Of a DNA stretch of 12,350 nt, positions 6,972 to 12,350 are shown one piece after another (positions within the stretch are counted from its first letter, which is position 1; each line of letters begins with the position of its first letter). A program made the translations under genes and the position numbers. The stretch is taken from the NCBI GenBank assembly GCA_027322375.1, contig DAHVRS010000347.1:1-12350 (forward strand), in the 5' to 3' direction. Under the pieces are notes generated by a model that had not been told where the DNA came from, ran no database searches, and was given only the letters and a program-made list of their open reading frames with translations. Source of the stretch: Brachybacterium sp. GTDB taxonomy: Bacteria; Actinomycetota; Actinomycetes; Actinomycetales; Dermabacteraceae.

Positions 6972-8275
6972 ATGGGATTCCTGGGAGCCGACACCGAGGC
7001 GCTGCGGGGATGGGCACGGGCGACGCGGCAGTGCGGGCGCACCATGCTCGAGCGCACCTCGACGCTCTCCTCCACCGTCCTGTCCGTGCACTGGACCGGG
7101 CTCGATGCCGAGGAGCTGCGTCAGCGCTGGTCAGCCGTGGAGCGGCAGCTTCGCGACGCCGCGCAGGCGCTCGATGCGCGCGCCCGGGAGCTGACGGCGC
7201 ATGCAGAGGAGCAGGACCGGGCGTCGTCGGCGGGCGGCTCGGGACCCTCGATCTGGGATCGGCTGGGTCTGCCCGGGCTGCCGGACCTCCGCACCTTCGG
7301 CAGCAGGGCGTCGGACCTGCTGGGCATCGCGCGGAATCTGGCCGGCGCGGCTGCACCCAACCTGCCCGGAGGCGGAAATCCGCTGCTCGCCGCGATGATC
7401 CCAGGCTGGCATGGACGTGGCGGGCTGGGCCTCGGTAATCCCTCCGCGCTCTCCGCCGCACTCGGAGATCCGAGCATTCTCGATCTCGTCGGCGGTCCGA
7501 AGCACCCTGGTCTTCCCGGCCAGAAGTACTCCGGCAGACGACGGCAACGGACACTGTCTTCGAGAAGGCGACGTCCACCGACGATCCCGCCGGGCACGCC
7601 GCCAACAAGGACGCCCTCATGCGCCACAGCTTCCCGGACGATGCGGGCGACGGCGTGGTCTCGACCTGCACCGAGCGTCACCAGTCCGAGGTCAAGGACA
7701 GCAAGGCCGGCTGGGAGCTCGGCTCGGCCAGCAGCGAGAGCACCCAGAACATGACCCGCCACGACTCCATCACTCGCACCTATCCGGACGGGCACGAGGA
7801 GAAGGCAGAGCAGTGGCTGCCCATGGGCGATCAGTCCACGAACGCTGTCATCACGTCCAGCGCCACCGGTCGCCCCTCGACCTATGCCGTCGAGCTCGAC
7901 AACTCGATCGACACCGGCGCCTACGAGCCGAACTCGGCCTATGAGAGGCATTACGGGGTGACGCCCGGTGAGCGCGCGGGCATCATGCTCACCGAGCAGG
8001 AGGCGGACCAGATCCGGAACAACGTCGCCGGCGGCGCCGGGGTGCCGACGAACGCGACCACCGGCGAAGCCCTGTCGACGATCATGAACGACAATCGCAC
8101 CTCCGATGCAGGGGTCGACGACCTCGCCGCGGGCTACAACCGGAACCCTGACGGCAGCGTCGATGCGACGAAGCTGGCACCGGGCGAGCGCTACTCCCCC
8201 GCCTCGCAGGCAGTGCGCGACGGGAAGATCGTCGACACCGCACCGCCCTCCTCGTGCCCCGGTCTTCAGCCGTAG
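6972..8275 (+). pseudogene. WXG-motif, type VII secretion-like protein, split by a one-base frameshift
   Basis: The ATG at 6972 follows AAGGG with an 8-base spacer. Residues 1-85 form a predicted helical hairpin with a WTG turn at 41-43, as in WXG100/ESX-type secretion substrates, but longer helices than ESAT-6. A Gly/Pro-rich linker (86-188) follows. Frame 1 then degrades into Arg/Pro-rich antisense-like sequence, while the frame one base back (from about 7535) carries good codon bias to TGA at 8273-8275, starting QTTATDTVFEKATS. Restoring one base near 7530-7537 would give a protein of about 434 residues. The C-terminal 246 residues are hydrophilic, rich in Asn, Asp and Thr, and match no toxin or enzyme that I recognise. 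There is no slippery heptamer, so a lesion or sequence error is more likely than programmed slippage. No partner EsxA/B-like, chaperone or immunity gene is adjacent. A secreted substrate or polymorphic effector is inferred from the N-terminus only. Confidence 0.7.
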
Positions 8276-8296
8276 TGGAGCCCCTCAGGAGGGCCA

Positions 8297-8302
8297 TATA
8301 GG
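8297..8302 (+). promoter_or_regulatory. Possible -10 element of the mycothiol dehydrogenase operon
   Basis: TATAGG lies 36 bp before the start codon in the 62-bp gap after the frameshifted gene. No convincing -35 sequence is found 17 bp upstream, so this is weak. Confidence 0.3.
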
Positions 8303-8337
8303 CTGGTCATGTCCCCCACACCTCGAAGGAGGCCAGC

Positions 8338-9438
8338 ATGACCTGGACTGTGAAGGGCGTCGTCGCCCTCGCTGAGAAGCAGCCTGCAGAGCTTGTCGAC
8401 ATCGTGATCCCCGATCCGGGACCCTATGACGTGGTCGTGGACATCGACGCGACCGGCGTGTGCCACACCGACCTCGCGTACCGCGACGGCGGCATCAATG
8501 ACGAGTTCCCGTTCCTGCTCGGGCATGAGTCCGCCGGGCGCGTCTCCGTGATCGGCGAATCGGTGACCCATGTCGAGGTCGGCGACTACGTGATCCTGAA
8601 CTGGCGCGCCGTGTGCGGCGAATGCCGCGCCTGCAAGAAGGGCGTCCAGCAGTACTGCTTCGCGACGCACAACGCCTCGAAGCCCATGACCCTCACCGAC
8701 GGCACGGAGCTCACCGCCGCCCTCGGCATCGGTTCCTTCTCCGAGAAGACTCTGGTCCACGAGGGCCAGTGCACGAAGGTCTCGGAGGAGGCCCCGGCGG
8801 AGGTCGCCGGACTGCTGGGCTGCGGCGTGATGGCCGGCATCGGCGCGGCGATCAACACCGGCCAGGTCCAGCGCGGCGAGTCGCTCGCCGTGATCGGTCT
8901 GGGCGGGGTGGGCTGCGCTGCGATCGCGGGTGCGAAGCTCGCAGGCGCCACCACGATCATCGGCCTCGACGTCGACGAGAAGAAGCTCGCCGCCGCCGAG
9001 GAGCTCGGTGCGACCCATACCCTGCTCACCAAGGATCTCTCCCCCGAACAGGTGGCGGAGAAGATCCGCGAGCTCACCGGCGGGTTCGGCGCGGATGTCG
9101 TGGTCGACGCCGTCGGCATCCCGCAGACCTACGAGGCCGCGTTCTACGGACGCGATCTCGCCGGCCGCGTGGTGCTCGTGGGCGTGCCGCGCCCGGGCGT
9201 GGAGCTCACGCTGCCGCTGCTGGACGTGTTCGGCCGCGGCGGCGCGCTGAAGTCCTCCTGGTATGGAGACTGTCTGCCCGAACGGGATTTCCCGTATCTC
9301 ATCGATCTGTTCCTGCAGGGCCGGCTGCCGCTGGACCGCTTCGTCACCGGACGCACCGATCTCGCGGGCGTGGACGAGGCGCTGTCCTCGCTGCACGAGG
9401 GCGACACCTTGCGCACTGTTGTGGAGGTGGCCAAGTGA
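8338..9438 (+). CDS. mscR: S-(hydroxymethyl)mycothiol dehydrogenase (mycothiol-dependent formaldehyde dehydrogenase)
   Basis: The 366-residue zinc-dependent, class III-type alcohol dehydrogenase oxidises the spontaneous formaldehyde-mycothiol adduct to S-formylmycothiol with NAD+ in the cytoplasm. Visible catalytic zinc ligands are C42 (GVCHTD), H63 with E64 (GHES) and C162 (LLGCGVMAG). The structural zinc is bound by C93, C96, C99 and C107. The Rossmann motif GLGGVG is at 187-192 with acidic D211 after the second strand, which predicts NAD+ rather than NADP+. The SVTHVEVGD and SWYGDCLP stretches resemble the mycobacterial enzyme. An ideal AAGGAGG at 8326-8332, five bases before ATG, fixes the start. 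The stop overlaps the start of a metallo-beta-lactamase-fold gene by four bases, an arrangement known for this pathway in other actinobacteria. The assignment to the mycothiol enzyme rather than a general alcohol dehydrogenase rests on sequence resemblance plus this neighbour. Confidence 0.93.
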   Translation: MTWTVKGVVALAEKQPAELVDIVIPDPGPYDVVVDIDATGVCHTDLAYRDGGINDEFPFLLGHESAGRVSVIGESVTHVEVGDYVILNWRAVCGECRACKKGVQQYCFATHNASKPMTLTDGTELTAALGIGSFSEKTLVHEGQCTKVSEEAPAEVAGLLGCGVMAGIGAAINTGQVQRGESLAVIGLGGVGCAAIAGAKLAGATTIIGLDVDEKKLAAAEELGATHTLLTKDLSPEQVAEKIRELTGGFGADVVVDAVGIPQTYEAAFYGRDLAGRVVLVGVPRPGVELTLPLLDVFGRGGALKSSWYGDCLPERDFPYLIDLFLQGRLPLDRFVTGRTDLAGVDEALSSLHEGDTLRTVVEVAK

Positions 9439-10055
9439 CCGTACGACTCGACCATGCTGTGACCTCGGGGACATTCTCGCTGGACGGCGAGACCCATCAG
9501 GTCGACAACAACGTGTGGGTGCTCGGGGACGACAAGCAGTGCGTCGTCTTCGATGCTCCGCACGACGTGGAGAAGGTCGAGGAGCTCGTGGGCGACCGCG
9601 AGTGCGTGGGCATCCTGCTCACGCACGCGCACGACGACCACGTGCGCTTCGCACCCGAGCTGTCCGAAGCGCTCGAGGCCCCGATCCTGCTGAACCCCGC
9701 GGACCGTGAGGTCTGGCAGCTCACCCATGGCGACCTGCCCTGGGACGATGACGTCGCCGACGGGGACATGTTCACCATCGCGGGCGTCTCCCTCGAGGCG
9801 ATGCACACCCCGGGGCACTCCCCCGGCTCGACCTGCTACTACTCGGAGGAGCTGGGCGCCGTGTTCACCGGCGACACCCTCTTCCAGGGCGGGCCCGGCG
9901 CGACCGGCCGCTCCTTCTCCTCGCGGGAGACGATCGAGGAGTCGATCCGGGAGCGGCTGTTCCAGCTCCCCGACGACACGGTCGTGCACACCGGGCACGG
10001 CCCGAACACGACGATCGGCGCGGAGAAGAAGGCGGCGCAGGGCGACTGGCTCTGA
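9435..10055 (+). CDS. Metallo-beta-lactamase-fold hydrolase, probable S-formylmycothiol hydrolase
   Basis: The 206-residue product starts with GTG inside the stop of the dehydrogenase gene (GTGA overlap), so the two are co-translated. It has the full metal-binding set of the glyoxalase II-like family: HAHDDH at 64-69, H128 in TPGHSPG, D147 in FTGDTLF and H188 in HTGHGP. No signal peptide is present. In actinobacteria a gene of this kind sits beside the mycothiol-dependent formaldehyde dehydrogenase and is thought to hydrolyse S-formylmycothiol to formate and free mycothiol, completing formaldehyde detoxification and recycling the thiol. The fold and binuclear metal site are clear from the motifs; the substrate is inferred from the operon. 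A general thioesterase or glyoxalase II role is the main alternative. Confidence 0.88.
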   Translation: MTVRLDHAVTSGTFSLDGETHQVDNNVWVLGDDKQCVVFDAPHDVEKVEELVGDRECVGILLTHAHDDHVRFAPELSEALEAPILLNPADREVWQLTHGDLPWDDDVADGDMFTIAGVSLEAMHTPGHSPGSTCYYSEELGAVFTGDTLFQGGPGATGRSFSSRETIEESIRERLFQLPDDTVVHTGHGPNTTIGAEKKAAQGDWL

Positions 10056-10114
10056 TGATCCGCTCACTGCGTTCCGGGCGCGCATCTCCCGCGCGCTGAA
10101 CGCGCTCCGCCACG

Positions 10115-10167
10115 CGACGGCGGCGATCCTCTGCGAAGGGTCGCCGCCGTCGGCGTTTCGGCCGACG
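10115..10167 (+). terminator. Terminator hairpin of the formaldehyde-detoxification operon, with an overlapping second hairpin
   Basis: CGACGGCGGCGA (10115-10126) pairs perfectly with 10141-10152, and four more pairs close a six-base loop, giving a very stable stem 60 bp past the stop. A second stem, CGTCGGC (10148-10154) with 10161-10167 around GTTTCG, reuses part of the first stem's 3' arm, so the two cannot form fully together. There is no T-tract. Confidence 0.75.
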
Positions 10168-10308
10168 CGGCCCTCCTGATAGGTTCCCTCTCGCCGTTCC
10201 GCCACCGGCTCCTCGACCGGCGACATCCTCCTTCCACAATCGCTCTCCCGCAGGTCATAGCCCTGAACGAACGTATCCACACACCTTCCGGTCCGACGTG
10301 CCACCCGG
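10168..10308. other. Non-coding gap before the SOS-type operator
   Basis: Together with the bases from 10056 onwards this makes a gene-free stretch of about 250 bp. Apart from the terminator hairpins I see no RNA gene. A minus-strand frame through here runs across the terminator into the antisense of the hydrolase gene and is rejected. Confidence 0.5.
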
Positions 10309-10314
10309 TAGACT
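10309..10314 (+). promoter_or_regulatory. Candidate -10 element overlapping the SOS box
   Basis: TAGACT (TANNNT) ends on the first base of the LexA-type site. A poor -35 match, TTCCGG, lies 17 bp upstream. The overlap is what repression by LexA would require. Confidence 0.45.
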
Positions 10315-10329
10315 CGAACGCACATTCGA
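10314..10329 (+). promoter_or_regulatory. SOS box (LexA operator)
   Basis: TCGAACGCACATTCGA matches the actinobacterial/Bacillus-type consensus TCGAAC-N4-GTTCGA at 11 of 12 defined positions; only one base in the right arm differs. It overlaps a -10 element and precedes an open frame by tens of bases, the normal layout of a LexA-repressed promoter. The match is read directly; regulation is inferred. Confidence 0.75.
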
Positions 10330-10393
10330 GGCGATGGGGTCGTCGGAAAACGAGGGAAAGCGATCCCGCGAACCGCACGAGGGGGTGACGGGG

Positions 10394-10717
10394 ATGGAGC
10401 TGGAGGAGCCGGAGCAGGAGCCGCTGCTCGTCGCACCGGCCGGCCCCGCGGCCTCTTCCGCGCGGTCCCTGACCGAGTCCCGTCGCCGCCGGCGTCGCGG
10501 AGTAACCCGCGAGAACATCCGCCGGCTCGGCCCGCAGCGCACCCCGCGCACAGCGGAGCTGCTCGCCTCCCTCTGGGACCGCGGCGCGGAGGAGTCACGC
10601 TGTGACGTCGTCCGCTCATTGGCGGGGATCTTCCGACGCTCGATGGCGGCCCCGTCGTTGTGGCTCCGGAGCGATGACTGCGGGACGGCGTCCCGCAAGA
10701 CGATCGCCAACACGTAG
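10394..10717 (+). CDS. Unrecognised Arg-rich small protein downstream of an SOS box
   Basis: The 107-residue frame has about 90% G/C at third codon positions, which supports coding. ATG 10394 has GAGGGGG at 10379-10385, eight bases upstream; ATG 10334 (127 residues) is the main alternative but has a badly spaced site. Residues 1-11 are acidic (LEEPEQEP), followed by an Ala/Pro-rich stretch, a run of basic residues at 30-35, then a predicted helical region TPRTAELLASLWDRG (50-64) and a second hydrophobic/basic helix VVRSLAGIFRRS (72-83). The last 25 residues look disordered. There is no signal peptide, cysteine pair or known DNA-repair motif, and it is not LexA, RecA, an ImuA/ImuB or a LysM-type division suppressor. 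The SOS box suggests DNA-damage induction. It could be a small damage-response regulator or a truncated remnant; I cannot assign a function. Confidence 0.55.
   Translation: MELEEPEQEPLLVAPAGPAASSARSLTESRRRRRRGVTRENIRRLGPQRTPRTAELLASLWDRGAEESRCDVVRSLAGIFRRSMAAPSLWLRSDDCGTASRKTIANT
10679..10697 (+). repeat. Perfect 8-bp inverted repeat inside the end of the Arg-rich gene
   Basis: TGCGGGAC (10679-10686) and GTCCCGCA (10690-10697) are separated by GGC. The hairpin lies 20 bp before the stop codon at the edge of the atypical right-hand segment. It could act as an intragenic terminator or be a recombination scar. Confidence 0.4.
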
Positions 10718-10758
10718 CGGGAACGGTGAGCCCCCTTCAGTTTTGGACCGACGATCTG

Positions 10759-11421
10759 TCAGCAGGCGCTGGTTGAAGCCTTATCGCGAACTCCGCGGCT
10801 TGTCATGAGAGCTACACCGGCAAGAGCCGTCCAGAGGCTAAGCGTGTCAAAGGAGATCCGTTCGGCGCCGCCGAGCCCCAACCAAGGCACCTCGCCCCCC
10901 TCCAGCGCCGCGAGGAACGCTGCGAACCCGACTATTGACACCACCAAGGCCACAATTGTGAGCTGGCGGAAGCGCCCCGGCCCAGCAGCTGCGGCGAGCA
11001 TGCCCATTGCCAGCCACTGTGCGACCGCTTGGCCGAGTGCGGCACTATCGTGCGCCCCGGGATATATGTCCCACGGCGCCAGGCCGACGATCGAGACCAA
11101 GAGCCCGGTCAGCGCCATCAAGATCATCCCAGCTCGACCTGAGCGGCTGTCCCACCAGCCGTACATCAAGATCGCGCCGATCATGATCAGCACACCGGAT
11201 GCGGCCATGCCGGCATTGAACAGCGGATGCCATGGAGAGCAAACGTCGCGCACCTGCTGGCCCTGTTCGGAGAATTGCCCACAACCGACGACCCCGAGGT
11301 CGCTGATGGGGTTGTGCGTCACCGAGTACCCCTGGGGCCACCGCAGCGCGACCAGCAGCTGCAGAGGGAATATCACAGCGCTGGCCATCCAAGCCACGGC
11401 TCCGGCGCGGTATCGATTCAC
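10759..11421 (-). CDS. DUF998-type integral membrane protein
   Basis: The product has 220 residues from GTG 11421-11419, which has GAGGGG at a suitable distance; the ATG at 11442 would lie inside the promoter. It is strongly hydrophobic with about six transmembrane segments. Residues following the first helix read YSVTHNPISDLGV, the conserved loop of DUF998 proteins, where an N-x-x-S-D-L-G motif is typical. Next comes a Cys-containing extracytoplasmic loop (VGCGQ and VCSPWHPLFN), then three to five further helices. A mid-protein PWDIYPGAHDSAALG loop is also family-like. The biochemical role of DUF998 is unknown. It is transcribed divergently from a TetR regulator across a shared operator, so it is probably the regulated target, perhaps a membrane stress or efflux-associated protein. 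Codon bias is weaker than in pheST or mscR, consistent with transfer. Confidence 0.8.
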   Translation of the reverse strand: MNRYRAGAVAWMASAVIFPLQLLVALRWPQGYSVTHNPISDLGVVGCGQFSEQGQQVRDVCSPWHPLFNAGMAASGVLIMIGAILMYGWWDSRSGRAGMILMALTGLLVSIVGLAPWDIYPGAHDSAALGQAVAQWLAMGMLAAAAGPGRFRQLTIVALVVSIVGFAAFLAALEGGEVPWLGLGGAERISFDTLSLWTALAGVALMTSRGVRDKASTSAC

Positions 11422-11437
11422 TACGCCCCCCTCATGT

Positions 11438-11455
11438 ACCATACGAACGTATGGT
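11438..11455. promoter_or_regulatory. Palindromic TetR-type operator in the divergent promoter
   Basis: ACCATACGAACGTATGGT is a perfect palindrome with 8-bp arms and an AA centre. It covers the -10 and part of the spacer of the minus-strand promoter and the start codon of the TetR gene, so one bound dimer could silence both genes. Confidence 0.75.
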
Positions 11456-11466
11456 TACCGTAGCAA
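11438..11466 (-). promoter_or_regulatory. Promoter of the DUF998 gene
   Basis: On the minus strand TTGCTA (11466-11461) and TATGGT (11443-11438) are spaced by exactly 17 bp, each matching consensus at 4 of 6. The -10 lies within the palindrome. Transcription would begin near 11431, right at the ribosome binding site of the GTG start, which rules out the ATG at 11442. Confidence 0.6.
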
Positions 11467-12080
11467 TGACCGGAAGTGGCCGCAACTCCGTCCGGGAGCT
11501 GGTGATGGACGCTGTCGTGCAAGTGCTGGTCCGTGACGGTCTTGACGGCCTGTCAGTGCGGCGAGTGGCTGCTGAGGCAGGTGTCTCTATTGGTGCCGTT
11601 CAGTATCATTTCGCCACCAAGGATGCTCTGTTGGTCGCCGCCGCCAATCACGTAACCGCCCACTTCAAGTCGCGTGCTGAAGAGTTGACCCATCGGGTGC
11701 TGGCCGAGGAGGGGGCAGCTGCTGCATTCCTCGCCTTCTGTCAACTCCTGGCCAACGCGATTGAGGCTCCCGATGGAGAGGCCGGGGACACTAACGCCAC
11801 GATCGTCTGGTTGTGGTTCGCAGCGAAGGCTACGCAGTGTGGCGCCGTCGCCGATGCCTTTGCTGCCGGATGGTCACTGACAGAGAACTACCTGCGCGGC
11901 CTCATCGCCGACCTCTTCCCACAGCTCGACGCGGCCGAGGAAGCCGGGCATCTGCTCGCCGTCCTCGACGGTCTCGCAGTCGCTCGAGCCTCCGAGCCCG
12001 ACCGGATGCCGCCGCACCGCGCCGCCACCATCGTCCGTCGCCACTTCGCCCGCCTGGGCGGCGGAGATCCGGCCAGTTGA
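11451..12080 (+). CDS. TetR family transcriptional regulator
   Basis: The 209-residue product has the TetR N-terminal helix-turn-helix at about 33-55, with LSVRRVAAEAGVS then IGAVQYHFATKDALL, the QYHF-x-x-K-D-x-L signature of the recognition and following helix. The C-terminal all-helical ligand/dimer domain (about 65-200) has no recognisable specificity. The ATG at 11451 lies within the palindromic operator, about 14 bases after the start of a TACCAT -10-like element at 11437-11442, so the mRNA may be leaderless; ATG 11466 (five residues shorter) is the alternative and also lacks a ribosome binding site. The divergent DUF998 gene starts 29 bp away, so it probably represses itself and that gene. 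Many codons end in T or A, unlike the housekeeping genes to the left. Confidence 0.9.
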   Translation: MVTVAMTGSGRNSVRELVMDAVVQVLVRDGLDGLSVRRVAAEAGVSIGAVQYHFATKDALLVAAANHVTAHFKSRAEELTHRVLAEEGAAAAFLAFCQLLANAIEAPDGEAGDTNATIVWLWFAAKATQCGAVADAFAAGWSLTENYLRGLIADLFPQLDAAEEAGHLLAVLDGLAVARASEPDRMPPHRAATIVRRHFARLGGGDPAS

Positions 12081-12114
12081 CCGAGAGGTGGCGTGCATCC
12101 CACATGGGGAACCC

Positions 12115-12208
12115 TCACCGGACACTACCGCAGCTGACCAGGGAGCGAGCTGGCTCGCCTGCTCGGGTGTCCCGTATACCCCGTCCGGTGAAATGTCCGG
12201 TGACGGGG
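12115..12208. repeat. Three copies of GTCCGGTGA and an inverted repeat upstream of the recombinase
   Basis: GTCCGGTGA occurs at 12183-12191 and 12195-12203 (12-bp period) and inverted at 12115-12123. A perfect 7-bp inverted repeat CCCCGTC (12179-12185) / GACGGGG (12202-12208) frames the two direct copies. Resolvase sub-sites in res regions or autoregulatory operators commonly lie just upstream of such genes; which, if either, this is cannot be told. Confidence 0.5.
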
Positions 12209-12231
12209 CCATATGTGAAACCCTTGTGGGC

Positions 12232-12350
12232 ATGTCTGAATTGAAGGTCGGTTACGCCCGGTGTTCCACCGACGAACAGGACCTCACCGCGCAGCGCGAC
12301 GGTCTGGCTGCCCTCGGTGTCGAGCCTGACCGAATCTACGTCGACCACAG
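12232..12350 (+). CDS. Serine recombinase (resolvase family), 5' end
   Basis: The first 39 codons of a gene cut by the right edge. Residues 6-21 (VGYARCSTDEQDLTAQ) are the resolvase/invertase catalytic N-terminus, with nucleophile S12 and R10 at the expected places, followed by the R-D-G-L-A-A-L-G helix and the IYVDH strand of the fold. Members of this family excise or resolve transposons and genomic islands through a phosphoserine intermediate. Whether it is a small resolvase or a large integrase cannot be seen. No strong ribosome binding site precedes ATG 12232 (only GTGGG). It supports a mobile origin for the right end. Confidence 0.9.
   Translation, partial: MSELKVGYARCSTDEQDLTAQRDGLAALGVEPDRIYVDH

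Noticed and set aside
7528..7540. Programmed -1 frameshifting to join the two halves of the WXG-motif gene
   Set aside because: The direction fits, but there is no X-XXY-YYZ slippery heptamer and no clear downstream pseudoknot.
9144..10619. Minus-strand open frame covering the mycothiol operon end, terminator and SOS-box region
   Set aside because: It crosses a strong terminator and the antisense of two real genes. An internal ATG near 10227 directly abuts GGAGG with no spacer, so it is not a credible start either.
10735..10785. CTTCAG/TTGAAG and flanking bases as a transposon terminal repeat
   Set aside because: The match is short, there is no partner copy near the recombinase, and no target duplication is visible in the window.

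Overview
The window is high-GC bacterial DNA from an actinobacterium. Coding frames have strongly G/C-biased third positions, GTG starts are common, and the gene pair for mycothiol-dependent formaldehyde oxidation is present (mycothiol is confined to Actinobacteria). An SOS box of the actinobacterial TCGAAC-N4-GTTCGA type agrees. The gene set suggests Micrococcales, perhaps a Brachybacterium relative, but that genus assignment is inference.

Layout. 1-1093 (+): 3' part of a family 5 (peptide/opine/nickel type) ABC solute-binding protein, interrupted by an in-frame TGA at 737-739, then a strong hairpin at 1114-1153. 1195-3064 (-): a GH18 protein resembling the EndoS/BT_3987 type of endo-beta-N-acetylglucosaminidase but lacking a signal peptide, a 45-residue orphan protein, and a DUF4870-type membrane protein. 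The two small genes lie 4 bp apart and look like one transcript. 3062-6749 (-): pheS-pheT, the two subunits of phenylalanyl-tRNA synthetase, one base apart and followed by a hairpin terminator. 6972-8275 (+): a WXG-motif (type VII secretion-like) protein split by a one-base frameshift near 7535. 8338-10055 (+): S-(hydroxymethyl)mycothiol dehydrogenase overlapping a metallo-beta-lactamase-fold hydrolase by 4 bases, closed by a 12-16 bp hairpin. 10309-10717 (+): a SOS-type operator followed by a short arginine-rich protein that I do not recognise. 10759-12080: a divergent pair, a DUF998 membrane protein (-) and a TetR regulator (+), sharing a compact promoter with a perfect 8-bp-arm palindrome. 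12081-12231: repeats upstream of a serine recombinase that runs off the right edge.

How the parts relate. The left two thirds (pheST, formaldehyde detoxification) is conserved chromosomal housekeeping mixed with accessory surface or secretion genes. From about 10.73 kb rightwards, codon bias is weaker and a recombinase appears, so this end looks like acquired DNA. The two single-base lesions (737-739 and about 7535) affect genes that are otherwise intact in coding character; they are either recent pseudogenisation or sequence errors. The best candidates for something undescribed are the SOS-box-associated 107-residue protein, the coupled 45-residue protein, and the leaderless endoglycosidase-like enzyme. 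I found no tRNA, rRNA, CRISPR array or complete insertion sequence.
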